A DNA stretch of 64,000 nucleotides, from the NCBI GenBank assembly GCA_003427395.1, contig BFEA01000066.1:328567-392566 (forward strand), read 5' to 3'. A program made the translations under genes and the position numbers. The notes under the pieces were generated by a model, which did not search any database, was not told the DNA's origin, and saw only the letters and a list, made by a program, of their open reading frames with translations. The DNA is from Chara braunii (Eukaryota > Streptophyta > Charophyceae > Charales > Characeae). Positions 31,711-42,144 of the stretch are shown here, in pieces (positions within the stretch are counted from its first letter, which is position 1; each line of letters opens with the position of its first letter).

Positions 31711-32430
31711 CTCACACATGAGTACCTCATTTAGTTCATAAGTTAGTGCCAAACACCTCTGCTCGTCACGACGACAGTCGATCCGGCAGATGGTAAGGTA
31801 ACTCACACATGAGTATCAAGTTAGTTCATAAGTTAATGTCAGACACCTCTGCTTGTCACGACGATAGTCAATCCAGCAGTCAGTAAGGTAACTCACACAT
31901 GAGTACCTAATTTAGTTCATAAGTTATTGTCAGATATCTCTGTCCGTCACGACGACAGTCGATCAAGCATTTAGTAAGGTAACTCATACATGAGTACTTA
32001 ATTTAGTTCATAAGTTATTGTCAGACATCTTTGTCCGTCACGACGACAGTCGATCCTGCAGTTAGTAAGGTAACTCACACATGAGTACCTAATTTAGTTC
32101 ATAAGTTAATGTCAGAACCCTCTTCCCCTCACGACGAGAGTCGATCCAGTAGNNNNNNNNNNNNNNNNNNNNNNNNNNNNNNNNNNNNNNNNNNNNNNNN
32201 NNNNNNNNNNNNNNNNNNNNNNNNNNNNNNNNNNNNNNNNNNAGTTCATAGGTTATTGTCAGATATCTCTGCCCGTCACGACGACAGTCGATCCGGCAGT
32301 TAGTAAGGTAACTCACACATGAGTACCTAATTTAGTTTATAAGTTAATGTCAGAACCCTCTTCCCGTCACGACGACAGTCGATCCGGTAGAGAGTAAGGT
32401 AACTCACACATGAGTACCTAAGTGTCAACC
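31711..32430. repeat. 91-bp tandem array, right LTR, interrupted by an N gap
   Basis: Boxes start at 31,711, 31,802, 31,892, 31,983 and 32,074, then after the gap at 32,312 and 32,403. Intervals are 91, 90, 91 and 91 before the gap and 91 after it. With the gap corrected to 34 bp there are eight boxes, the same number as in the left LTR. Confidence 0.9.
32153..32242. other. Assembly gap, 90 N
   Basis: A run of 90 unknown bases inside the 91-bp array. The homologous left-LTR interval (20,880-20,913) is 34 bp long, and 34 also restores the 91-bp phase (148 + 34 = 182). The N count is therefore probably a placeholder, not a measured length. Confidence 0.95.
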
Positions 32431-33019
32431 CTTAGTTATGTCATCGCATACATAGGTAGCACGACGGCTCACACATGAGCCTCCACGGCCCCACTTCGTT
32501 CTTCAAGTCCAAACAGTCTTGGTTCCTTCTTGGTTAATTTAGGTTCCTTTCCTTGCACCAGGCAGGATTCTTATCTCAATCATATATCCTCTTTCTCTTT
32601 TGATTATCCTGGTCCTGAAGAATACACAAACAATATATCACATAGCCATACAAGCAATCCACTACAAGGGCGTAGCCTGTAAGGGTATACGGGAAAGGGT
32701 TAGGTGACGTATACCTCATGGTTCCCTGCCCCCAGAGTTCCTCCTGAACTCCGGCAGAGCTCCTGCAATCGCCCTGTCATCGATCTCGTATCATATATGC
32801 AATAGGTCATTTGCACTTTTTTTTAATAAAGCAAAGTTTTGAAGGTACATGAGATGATTGGTTAAGAAAACAATGGAGGAGGATAGAAGGGGTGAGCACC
32901 ATCACTCAGTGACAATGTCTTTCTCCTCTCCAATGTCTCGTACTCTCTTCCTCTCTGCCCTTTGCCTGTCTTATGATCTTTAAAAAAAAATAGTAATAGC
33001 AGAACAAACAAGTCATCCA

Positions 33020-33076
33020 ATAGTAATAATAATAAATGAGGTAATCAGGATAATAATGATAAGAGTGATAAATAAC

Positions 33077-33156
<80 letters not shown>

Positions 33157-33195
33157 CACTAATAATAATGATAACGAAAATAATAAGAATAAATG
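33020..33195. repeat. AAT microsatellite, right LTR
   Basis: AAT run with CAAT and TGACACT interruptions, homologous to 21,687-21,883. Confidence 0.93.
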
Positions 33196-34149
33196 TAAGT
33201 AAAACACTTTGCCCATGGTTTTGAATAACCTTTAAAGGAACAAGCGATGGAAGAGAACGGAAAACGTCTTATCGATGCGTTGCTCATTTGAGATCTTTCT
33301 CATTTTTCGTTGCTTACTCCCCCTTTTCCTTCGCCACACCGCCCCGGGCATAATAACCCGCTTGTTTGCTTTGCATGTCTGTTCCCTTACGTGCGCTTGC
33401 TGTTCTACCTGCCTGTTGTCTGGATTGCGTGTGTGCCAGCCTGCTATACTTCATGCCTGGCCATTGTCTAAGATCATCCCGCTGCCCGGCTGCAACCCAC
33501 GCCCTCTTAGTGCTTGCGCGCAGATGTGCCGACAATGCTGCATTCTCACCGGCCCGTGGCCCCATCTTACTATGCTGGCCTCACGCTGCGTGTGCCCAGA
33601 CCGCCACCATTTGCGCAGATGCTTCTTTCGAAAGAACCCCTGGAGTGAGTTTGAGGCTGCACTTTAGCTAACAGGCGTGCAGCACTGTCCGAGACGTGCG
33701 CTAGAAGATTTTGAAATAGGCTCCTCTTGTGAATATTCACGCCCGCCTTCACTTAAGTTCAGTATAAAGTAGACTTCTTTGTGTTTGAACCCGCGACTTG
33801 TGTTTTGGTAATTGACTTTTGTCTGTCGTAGGTTTATGTAGCCGTAGGGACTCGATATGTAGGTTTATCAAGTAGGGATCAAAGTTGTGTAGGAGTCGTA
33901 GCCGCTGCAGTCCTGAAAAACCAAGGTCGCAGATGCTACAAACCTGAAAAACCAACTATGTCAAGTCAGTTGTGCCCGGTCTCAGTTGTACTTTGTGCAG
34001 TCAACAGGTACCCAGTCCCGGTCGCATTCGGTCAAGTCAGCAAGTACCATGCGAGACTGTGTGCACCCCGGTTCCTTCTCCTTCCTCTTCTTCTTCTCCT
34101 TCTTCTACCTCCGCACGTGCATCGTCACGAGCCTTTCCCACTCTCTGTG

Positions 34150-34620
34150 TCCGACTGCCTTATTTTCTATGTGTCTGTCTGCCTTATTTTCTATGTGTCT
34201 GTCTGCATTATTTCTGTATGTTTGTTTTTGTATGTCTGTAGTCTCTGTCCGTGTCCGCCTGTATGTTTGTTTGTCTGCCGATATCTGTCTGTGTCTGCCT
34301 TTGTCTAGTCATGTTTGATTATTTGTGTTTGTATATTTGTGTTGGTATACTTATGTTTTGTATGTCTGTATCAGTCTGTGTTTGTATGTGGGTGTTACAT
34401 CTGTCTGTCTTTGCCCGTGTTTGTTCCGTGTTGTCATACTCGTTACTGCTTCATATCGTCTGTGTGCAAATTTGTATGTCCGTGTTTGTATGTTCGCTCG
34501 GTTGACGGTGTCTGTTTGCATCTGGGTGTCTGTTTGACTGTCGGTATTTGTCTGTCTTCTCTTCTCTTCTCTCCCTCTCTCTATATTCTGTCTGATAGCT
34601 TGTTTGTCTATTTCTATCTG
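34150..34620. repeat. TGTCTG-type low-complexity tract, right LTR
   Basis: Homologous to 22,836-23,280, with a local triplication of a TTATTTCTATGTGTCTGTCT-like unit at about 34,160-34,215 that the left copy lacks. Confidence 0.8.
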
Positions 34621-35984
34621 CGTCGCATAGGGTTCAAGTTTGTAATGGAGGTCGTAGTCGTAGGATTTCCGTCAGGTTCGTATTTGCTACAGTTACCGAA
34701 AGGCCAAAGTCTACAGATTTTTGGAAGTGGCCTTTCGGAGCAGACTCACGTTAAGACAGAGGCAAGTGGGCAAGTGGTTGAGCCAACCTCAGTACGTTGT
34801 CCACACGACTGCAGTAAGTTTGAGGAACAAACCCATGCAGTCAGCGGTACCGGTACCGGTCAGTCGGAGTCCAATCCAGCAAGTATCATAGGAGACTGTG
34901 TGTACCATGGGCCGATGGAATGGTACAGACCAACGAGTTACAAAAGTATAAATCAAGAGGCAACGGACAACCATTCATTCATTCATGTGGGAGCCATGCG
35001 GAAGCGCTGCCACGGTGACTTATGCGAGGTGGTCTGCAGAGGAGCCCGAAGTCGAAGTGGGCTAGAGGGGGTTGGCGCAGCCATAGCTGCTTGTAGAGTA
35101 GAGTTCACTGGCGGCCATAGGTACGATAGTTAGTAATAGGTGTGCATTTGTGTGTGTGCAGAGTGTGTGTGTGGGGTATCCTGGGTGATCCGGAGTTGAA
35201 GTGTGAAGTGAACAGCGGTGTTGGACACAGTGACAAGAGTTGCGATGTGTGGGTGCTGATGCACGATAACCTGTTGATGCGAGCTTGCATCTGAACTGTG
35301 TCTTGGTTTCCATATCTTCGAGCTTTGAGTTGGGCGCTATGCACCAGTGTGAATCCCAATTTCTTTGCTTGTATGCGAAATGTAAAAGAAAACGAGTCTG
35401 TTTACCCGTAAAATAATAATAATAATAATAATACTGATAATAACAATAATAATAATAATAAACCCATCAATCAATAATAATAATAAAAGGAATAACAAAA
35501 TTCAAACATAATGCAAGAAAATTGAGCCATAGCGAACAGCAGAAATTAAACAGCATCATATACGCAAGACCAGATACTCGTGACCTTGAACTAATTAGCA
35601 GAATTGCATCACGAGTTTCACCGAATAAGAAGACACCAAGAGCTCATAATTGACAATGCTGGTAAAGTCTCATCATTATCATCCATAAAGAACCGATGTT
35701 GATAACCTATGTGGCGCTCGACGCCCAGACTACAGATGGTAGATCCTATCTAGCCTATACTACAACGCCGAATGATGACGACAACAGCTTTCTCGAAGTA
35801 CGAGCATACAGCGACCAATGTTGCATTCTTCCAGCACCAGGTATGTCTCTCGCCTCACTCACAACCTCGTTCCCCAACACCCAAATGTCACATGCACCCA
35901 AGACTGCCATATGCCCCATTACGCATAGTGAAGGACCGCTCGCTTTGACTATATATATATATACAAATATATATATATATATAT

Positions 35985-36825
35985 CGTCACAAATAGAACT
36001 CCCCGGTAAAACCTAGGCAGAGAGAGAGAAAAGGACAACAAACGAGGGGCTGTGACGAACTGTTTCGTCGGAGTTTGACCGACTCATATATATATATATA
36101 TATATATCGTCAAATAGAACTACCCGGTAAACCGTAGGCAGAGAGGGATATATATATATATATATATACAGGGTAACCGGCGTTCAGGNCGGGCTGAACG
36201 CCCGAACCCGAACGCCCGAACGTATGGGATCCCTTGGGGATGCGTTCGGCCGTTCCAACCGAACGCGGTTCCAAAAAAAAAAAACACACAAAGTCATCAC
36301 AAAAATCTGAAAAAGCGATATGTTATGGAGAAACATCAATCAAACAAGATTTGCCTGAGCATAACATCCAAATTCCTTACCAAATTTGAAATAAAAATAA
36401 AATTTGAAAAATAAATACTAATAATAAAAATAACAAAAAACAAAAAAATAATCAAATTTAGTGAGTGCACGAGCACGTTTTTGACACCGCCATCTTTGGC
36501 GATTTTTCATTGTTTTCTGGCATAGCTAAATGCCCTGAAAATTTACAGATGTGTCTGGTGGAGAAACATAAATCAAACAAGATTTGCCTGAGCATAACAT
36601 CCAAATTCCTTACCAAATTTGAAATAAAAATAAAATACGAAAAAAAAATATTAATAATAAAAATAACAAAACACAAAAAAAGAATCAAATTTAGTGAGTG
36701 CACGAGCACGTTTTCGACACCGCCATCTTTGGCGATTTTTCATTGTTTTTTGGCATAGCTAAATGCCCTGAAAATTTACAGATGTGTACCTCACATCATG
36801 CAAAACCCATTAAAAGACTATGTAG
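35985..36825. mobile_element. ~0.84-kb insertion inside a TA microsatellite of the right LTR
   Basis: The left LTR has a simple TA run here (24,628-24,687). The right copy has TA runs flanking ~0.84 kb of foreign sequence. The insert contains two copies of a short unit (TATCGTCACAAATAGAACTC with CCCGGTAAAACCTAGGCAGA, near 35,983 and 36,105), each bordered by TA runs, then a GC-rich palindromic stretch with one N (36,189), then a tandem 233-bp duplication. TA-bounded pieces suggest insertion into, or recombination through, the microsatellite. Confidence 0.65.
36328..36786. repeat. 233-bp tandem duplication, two copies
   Basis: GAGAAACATCAATCAAACAA begins at 36,328 and again at 36,561. Both copies end in GCCCTGAAAATTTACAGATG plus TGT. 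Each contains GCACGAGCACGTTTT and CGCCATCTTTGGCGATTTTT. Open frames over it are near-identical pairs (HEHVFDTAIFGDFSLF). The two copies differ at few positions, so the duplication is recent. Confidence 0.9.
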
Positions 36826-37282
36826 ATATATATATATATACACACACATATTTTTAACGTATGCGGTCAATTCCACACACACACAGACACACATCAGAAC
36901 ACACTCGTAGTAGTGCATCGTTCCAAGTTTTTGTGTAAGATTCATGCGTTGTAGGTAATCCGATCGATGGAACTACTATGAGGTAAGTCGAGCGATCCGA
37001 GACTTACCCGTTTTTTTCTTTTCCTCGTTGTCGTCGTTGTCGGTGTCGGCATACTTGATGCTCCCCCCTTCGCTATGCAACACATCCTGTCACGATGCAC
37101 TATATGTCGAGACACGACTTGCCGATAGGCGCATTCCAACGAGTCGGGCGGATGCATTGTGCATCAGCAAGTTTTCGCCCTCGTACGTGGTAAGTAGCAG
37201 ATGCAAGGCTCAGGCACTTCTGCAATCGCTCGCTTTACTTATGAGCCCGGATCATCGCCATCATCGACTGTAAAGGAGGTAA

Positions 37283-37880
37283 ATCCTCCTCTCTTCTCCC
37301 CCTTCTTCCTCTTCCTTTTCTTCTTCTTTTTCTTCTTCTTCTTCTTCTTCTTCTTCTTCTTCTTCTTCTTCTCCTTCTTCGTGTGCCTCCCTCTTCTTCC
37401 CTCGCGCGTTCTACCTTTTGTGTGGCCAACTTCTTCCTTTCGCGCGACCACCTTCTTCCTGTATTCTTTGCCTGCTTGCTCCATCTCCCTCCGACTCTCT
37501 TCCTCTCCTTCTCCTCCTCCTTCTCCTTCTTCTTCTTCTTCTTCATTTTCTTCTTCCTCTTCTTGCTATGATCTACTTCAGTCTTCTCGCCCTTACTTTT
37601 CCCGTGATCCCTTGCTGTCAACCCGTGCTACCTCCACGTAGCTCCCCCTTTCGTGCTTCCCTTTTCCACGCACTTCCTTCTTCCGGGCGATTTTCTTTAT
37701 TCCTCCGCGCGCTCTTCCTTCCTTTCTCTCTCCTCTTCTTCTTTGCGCGCTCCTCTCATTCTTCTTTGCACGCTCCCCTCCCCTCCTTCTGCGTATCAAG
37801 CTAGCCTTCCCTTCCTCTCGCTACTCCTTATTCCCTCTGCTCCCGCCTTCTCCTACTACGTCTCTACTTCCCCTCCACGT
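37283..37880. repeat. Long pyrimidine-rich tract, right LTR
   Basis: Homologous to 25,120-25,795, with a longer uninterrupted TTC run (about 37,318-37,380). Lys/Glu/Arg-rich minus-strand frames are artefacts. Confidence 0.85.
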
Positions 37881-38294
37881 AGCTCTCACCACGTCGCCCG
37901 AGCAAGCCGGTTTTCAGCTCACGAACTCAGCACTATCACGGAGCCAGATACCATGCGTCTTAGTTTCGTTCGAAGGGCTGCCAGAGCGGTGGGGTATCGA
38001 GCACTTTACTCGAGAACGAATCTGCCCGAGAATCGAGGTAAGTTCAAGGAGAAATCGTACAAATTAAAAAGTAAAGAAAAAGAAATGAAAAATAAACTTA
38101 ACGAGAAATGAAAAAAGAAAAAGAAAAAGAAAAAAAGAAAAGGCAGAAAATCCAAAAAAAAAGAAAGAAAAGAAAAGAAAAATTGAACAGAATCTAACTC
38201 TTGACTACCTTAGCTCGCCAAGTGGCGGGCCCCAGTTATAGCAGGGGCTCAAAACTTAACTAACCTACTAACTCTAACTAATTCCTAATACGGA

Positions 38295-38330
38295 GGTCAG
38301 GGGTTCGAGTCCCTCCAGTCCTCGTGCGGG
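38295..38330 (+). other. tRNA 3'-half-like segment at the LTR edge
   Basis: GGTCAGGGGTTCGAGTCCCT contains a perfect Pol III B box (GGTTCGAGTCC) and a 4-bp T stem. It starts exactly where homology to the left LTR ends, so it belongs to flanking DNA. No matching 5' half is present, since the LTR lies there. Confidence 0.35.
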
Positions 38331-38367
38331 GTGAAAACGGGCGGCCCCAGTGCTGCTCCCTGTCAAA

Positions 38368-38450
38368 AGGAGCTAGCTCAGGGTCGGCTGGACTCGATCC
38401 CCAGGTTTGTGGCATGACACTCTGGACCCGTACCTACTGAGCTAGCTCCT
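38368..38450 (-). ncRNA. tRNA-like / SINE-head-like 83-bp element with 14-bp inverted ends
   Basis: The ends AGGAGCTAGCTCAG and CTGAGCTAGCTCCT are perfect inverted repeats. On the minus strand TAGCTCAGTAGG fits a Pol III A box and GGATCGAGTCC nearly fits a B box (consensus GGTTCGANNCC), about 35 bp apart, followed by TTTT after the right arm. A T-arm-like stem (CTGGG/TCCAG around GATCGAG) can be drawn, but an anticodon arm cannot, and the inverted ends are too long for a tRNA acceptor. It is therefore not a functional tRNA. It could be a tRNA-derived SINE fragment or a tiny hairpin element. Confidence 0.4.
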
Positions 38451-40900
38451 ATTTCCAATAAAATAGGAGCTGCTCAGCTATAAGTAGAGGAGCAGGGCCC
38501 GTACCAACTAGTGGAACGAACCCAAGTCTCGCTCCTACCACGAATAGGGCTCGGATAAGTACCGTCGTTCAACGGCAGTAGGCATTTTTAGGCTTTTATA
38601 GTCGCCCCGGCCGTATGGACGGGGCCTATATTAATTTCATCCACCTAAAACCTTACCGACACTTAGTTTTTCCCGTGTCGTAGACTTACATCGACATAAC
38701 GCTAACCCAAACCGACCTCTCGGCCTCGGTGGTCGAGGGGTTTATAATATTTTTATGCTTCCTACTTCCATTGCGCACCACATCCAAGCACGCGCCTCTT
38801 ACATTTTTCCGTTCTCGCTGCCTTTCGGCTACCGCGGTGGCTCGTAGGCTTACTTTGATTGAACAGAACCCTCGACCTTTACGGTATAAGGGTATTATTG
38901 ACAATCCTAACTACTGTGCGTTGAAATATAATGCGCGTGTACTAACCAGAAAATTTTCCTGTGGATTCGCCTCGGACTCAAAGGCCGAGGAAACTGTTCT
39001 AAAGTGCTGCACGAAAAAAAATGCACATTCTATCTTCAGACCATCTCCCTCATGTTAGTTGGTGCGAACGTCGTTTCGACTGCAAAATCATGAGCGGATA
39101 CCCTTGTAAGGGTATCAACTCCGACAGCGTGATGAGGGCATTGCGAATCAGTGGAGGGAATGTATCGGGACCCACCTGTATCGGGACCGGTGGGTCCCTA
39201 GATAAGTCCTGACCCCTTAGAGATGGTATATGGCAGAATTGTGCACAACAGAGAAAACCAGAGGCAAGAGAGATAGAAAGGATGGAAGGTCAAAGACACA
39301 ACTGCCGGCGTCTAAGGACCTAGAGAATGTCCTGGGCCGCCGGAACCACTGGACCAAGAAGAAACTAGCAGAATAGCAAGCGGCGAAGAGCCGCAGGAAA
39401 ATAGTAAGGCAACCCTTCTTCCCGAAGGGAGAAGGACCGCGGGGAAAAATAATGCCCTTCGCTGCGTGCCGCAGGAAGAAAAGAGTCGAGGGGGTCGAGA
39501 AAATAATAAGTAAGGCACCGACACGTGAGAATATAGCCCGGGTCAAGGGGGTCACCGGGATATGGCATAAGAAGAGCCGAAGGGCCACGAGCCAAGTAAA
39601 GGGCCGTGACCGGAGAGGCCAGTGCGCGCTGTCGAAGGGCACTGTGTCCCGACCCTCGGATGCATAACAAATGTCTGCTCACGTACCTCCGTTGCGTACC
39701 AAATGTCTACTCATGTACCCCAATGAGTACCAAACGTCTAATCAGGGAAACCTCGCTGTGTGTCGGGAGCCTGATCGGGAACCCCCATGGTGCACTAAAC
39801 TCTCGTCCAATGGACTTTTGCAGCGTACCGGGCGGAATCGGTTGACTTGTACTCTTCTGAGGGTTGGCTCTATCGGTGCTTACCCTCGCAAAAGGGGTGG
39901 GGTGTGTGACAGGACTTCCAACGGTCCACTCAGGCCTGGCACTCCACTGTACTGTGGAAAGTACCGACTTGTGGTCGCTCTCGTCTAGGGGCGTGACGAT
40001 GAAAACGAGGGATGGTCCTTCCAATTGCACGTCGAGTCCCCGTGGTCGGGTTCTGGGACAACTGCAGTGATTACGAGTGCACGAAGGAGAAAACGAAAGG
40101 AAAAAGAAAATAAAAGAAATAGAAAGGGGGCTATGTTTTGTATTGTCGCTTGAATCTGAACCCCTACTTTAGAATTATTGGATCTGATGGTCCTTAACAG
40201 TTGCTGCACTAGGAATTCTGCAAAGCTGTTTTCCTTATTATTTTCTTTAGTTTTATCAGTCCACCTCTTTTTAGCCTTACGAATCCTAGTTCCCCGCCTA
40301 GTCACGTCGCTGGAGAATCAACGACTCATTTTTTGAACCTTGAATGCAGACTGGTGGCCAGACCCTTCGCGTTCAACTCATTATTGATGTGATCGTCTAA
40401 TTGTTGCACAGTGGGACCCCAAAATGGGAGCACCTGCGACAGCATCGGTCGAAGACTCGTCACCTCCTGTGAGAGGTCATGCGCCCCCTCCTTGCCATCG
40501 GACACGGGGACTCGTGAGTTGTAGCCCTACGACTCCTTTTAGAGGAGAGAGGCTGCTGGTTGGTATCCTGTTATGGGACCACCGTTTCAGGGTCACAATC
40601 ACCCCGCAGCAGGACAAAGTGACAAAGACTGATAACGAAAGGGTTGCGTGTACTACGACCGTTGGTGTTCAGTCTCTTGCTTCATTTCTCCTTATTTTAT
40701 TTCATTTTATTATTTTCATAATTACAGACCGCTAATAAGTTGAATTCTAAAGATTACGCGGGTTCCCCATTCAGAGCACGGGGAACGCGGTAAGTAGCGA
40801 CCCTATAAAAAGAAAGGGGGGATGGCCTTGGCCATCTGAGCATGAGCGGTTTCACTACGCCGAGTACTGGCAAACTGAGGAGAGAGGGTTAGGCGGCAGG
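38451..40900. other. No gene recognised
   Basis: Contains small hairpins (for example CCGGCCGTATGGACGGGG near 38,610), a 109-codon plus-strand frame at 38,729-39,058 and a 141-codon minus-strand frame at 39,217-39,642, neither with a motif I know. A short ~31-bp repeat (ACCAAATGTCTACTCATGTA) occurs two to three times at 39,666-39,745. A TATAAAAAG sequence lies at 40,803. Confidence 0.4.
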
Positions 40901-40904
40901 GTGA

Positions 40905-41737
40905 GTGTGGGAGATCGTTTGTGTGCACATTCCCGTGCTCCTAGTGTATGGCCGTGACTATTCTGGAGTTGGTAACCTGGTACTGTCTAGTCTATTCGAA
41001 AGGGAAGCTATGGTTCGAAGCAATGGACTGTACGGGAATAGGCCAAGGTACCTCCAGTTCCTCTGGAGGTGGGAGCGAATATCAGGGGAAGAGCCAATGG
41101 TGACTGCAATCTTGGACTACAGCCATTGCAATCAAGAGGCTAGACTGAAGATAAACATTGAAGGGGGGAAAAAAGAGGAGATGAGAGCGGACTAAGGCCT
41201 GCAGTTGGCTATCACGGAAGCCAAGGACCGGGCCGAGAGGAGGTGCAGGCGAGACAGGGTCACGGACGAAATCAAAGTGACTGTCTCATATTTGGAGTGG
41301 GAGACCTCAACAGACACGGCAGAGAGGGAACAGCGGCAACTAGACCGCGATACTGAAGCAGAGAGTGAGGAGAGCGATCTAGAGGTCGAGACCCAGTCCT
41401 GGCGTGGATTGGACTAGTGGTGACGGGACCAACCACCAGCTGAGCCAGTGGAAGACGGTCCAGAGGCCAGCTCCCGGCGACGGTGGGACAAAGGCAACTA
41501 GGACAGTTACGATCAAGAAGGGGGTCTCGGTTATCAGGAGGGACGCACGAGAATCAGGACACACGATGGACAATGAAGGCTTGGTTCTCAAAAAAAATTG
41601 GCACCGCCACGACGAGAACAAGAAAGGGAGGGTTGACCTCAGGCAAAGAGCGCGAGACGTCCCACACAAGGAAGATTCGTTTGACGTCAACCTCCGGTCC
41701 AAACCGTCATGCTGCTAACGAGGGCCAACTCTCTTGA
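40905..41737 (+). other. Cluster of unrecognised plus-strand frames, Gag-like composition
   Basis: Frames at 40,905-41,195, 41,205-41,417 and 41,404-41,718 lie head to tail on one strand. They are rich in E, R, K and D (AERRCRRDRVTDEIKVTVSY, ERGLD-type charged tails), like linker regions of retroelement Gag. The first has an ordinary composition (RPRYLQFLWRWERISGEEPM). TATAAAAAG lies 100 bp upstream. I cannot assign a family, and they may be pieces of one broken frame. Confidence 0.3.
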
Positions 41738-41928
41738 AGCTTTCACTTTGTAGAGAAGTGAGGTTTTGGGGCGTTTTACTCTGCCCTCGTTCATCTATTG
41801 TTATCCACTTGTCACTTTTGGCTCCCAATCACGACAGGGAGAGAGATGATGTGCATGGAAGTCAGACATGAGAGGATGGGGGCTTCACCTCCATTGGTAT
41901 CACAAACAACTATGAGGCATCGTTGTTG

Positions 41929-41952
41929 TTTTTTTTTTTTTTTTTTTTTTTT
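41929..41952. repeat. Homopolymer T tract
   Basis: An uninterrupted run of 24 or so T preceded by GTTGTT. Could be the reversed poly(A) tail of a retroposed sequence on the minus strand, but no retroposon body was recognised. Confidence 0.7.
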
Positions 41953-42144
41953 ACCGGGCCCGGTGCCCAAGGCTGATATTACCAATAATAAGATTGAGGT
42001 CCGGGTCCTCAGAGTCTGCCCGAAGTGATCGGACCGAAACTGCTGAGAATCGGGCTCAGCGTCCCTCAAATGGTTATAATGATGACCATGATGATACTGA
42101 TGATACCATAGATAATGATGCTAATGAGAATTATGATGATTCAA

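Larger units (their letters stand above)
17902..38294 (-). mobile_element. Giant-LTR, non-autonomous LTR retrotransposon (LARD-like)
   Basis: Two long direct copies (17,902-26,214 and 30,243-38,294) flank a 4-kb interior. Both start with TGT (TGTCGCGCG and TGTTGCGCG). Immediately left of the right copy is TCCCCGTCAACGGCGCCA, which read on the minus strand is an 18-nt primer-binding site two bases from the LTR edge. That places the 5' LTR on the right and transcription leftwards. The interior has no protease, RT or integrase, so mobility would need a helper. The other LTR edge (…AATACGGA) is not a textbook CA end, the polypurine tract is weak (GAAAGA), and I could not find a clean target-site duplication. 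The large-duplication reading is secure. The retrotransposon reading rests on TGT edges plus the primer site. Confidence 0.68.
30243..38294 (-). repeat. Right long direct repeat (putative 5' LTR)
   Basis: Starts TGTTGCGCGCGACGGTCCCG and ends CTAATACGGA. Collinear with the left copy from AATCCCTAGTTTTACTCTCA (30,272) onward. It lacks the 1.06-kb insertion of the left copy and has its own ~0.84-kb insertion near 35,985-36,825 plus a 90-N gap. A 272-codon plus-strand frame at 34,315-35,133 spans the TGTCTG tract and is disrupted in the left copy, so it is not annotated as a gene. Confidence 0.85.

Noticed and set aside
34315-35133. A 272-codon plus-strand frame in the right LTR
   Set aside because: Its first third translates a TGTCTG simple repeat, it is antisense to the inferred element and the homologous left-LTR region is broken into unrelated short frames.
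38368-38450. Functional tRNA gene
   Set aside because: No anticodon arm can be drawn, and the arms pair 14 bp end to end, unlike a tRNA acceptor.
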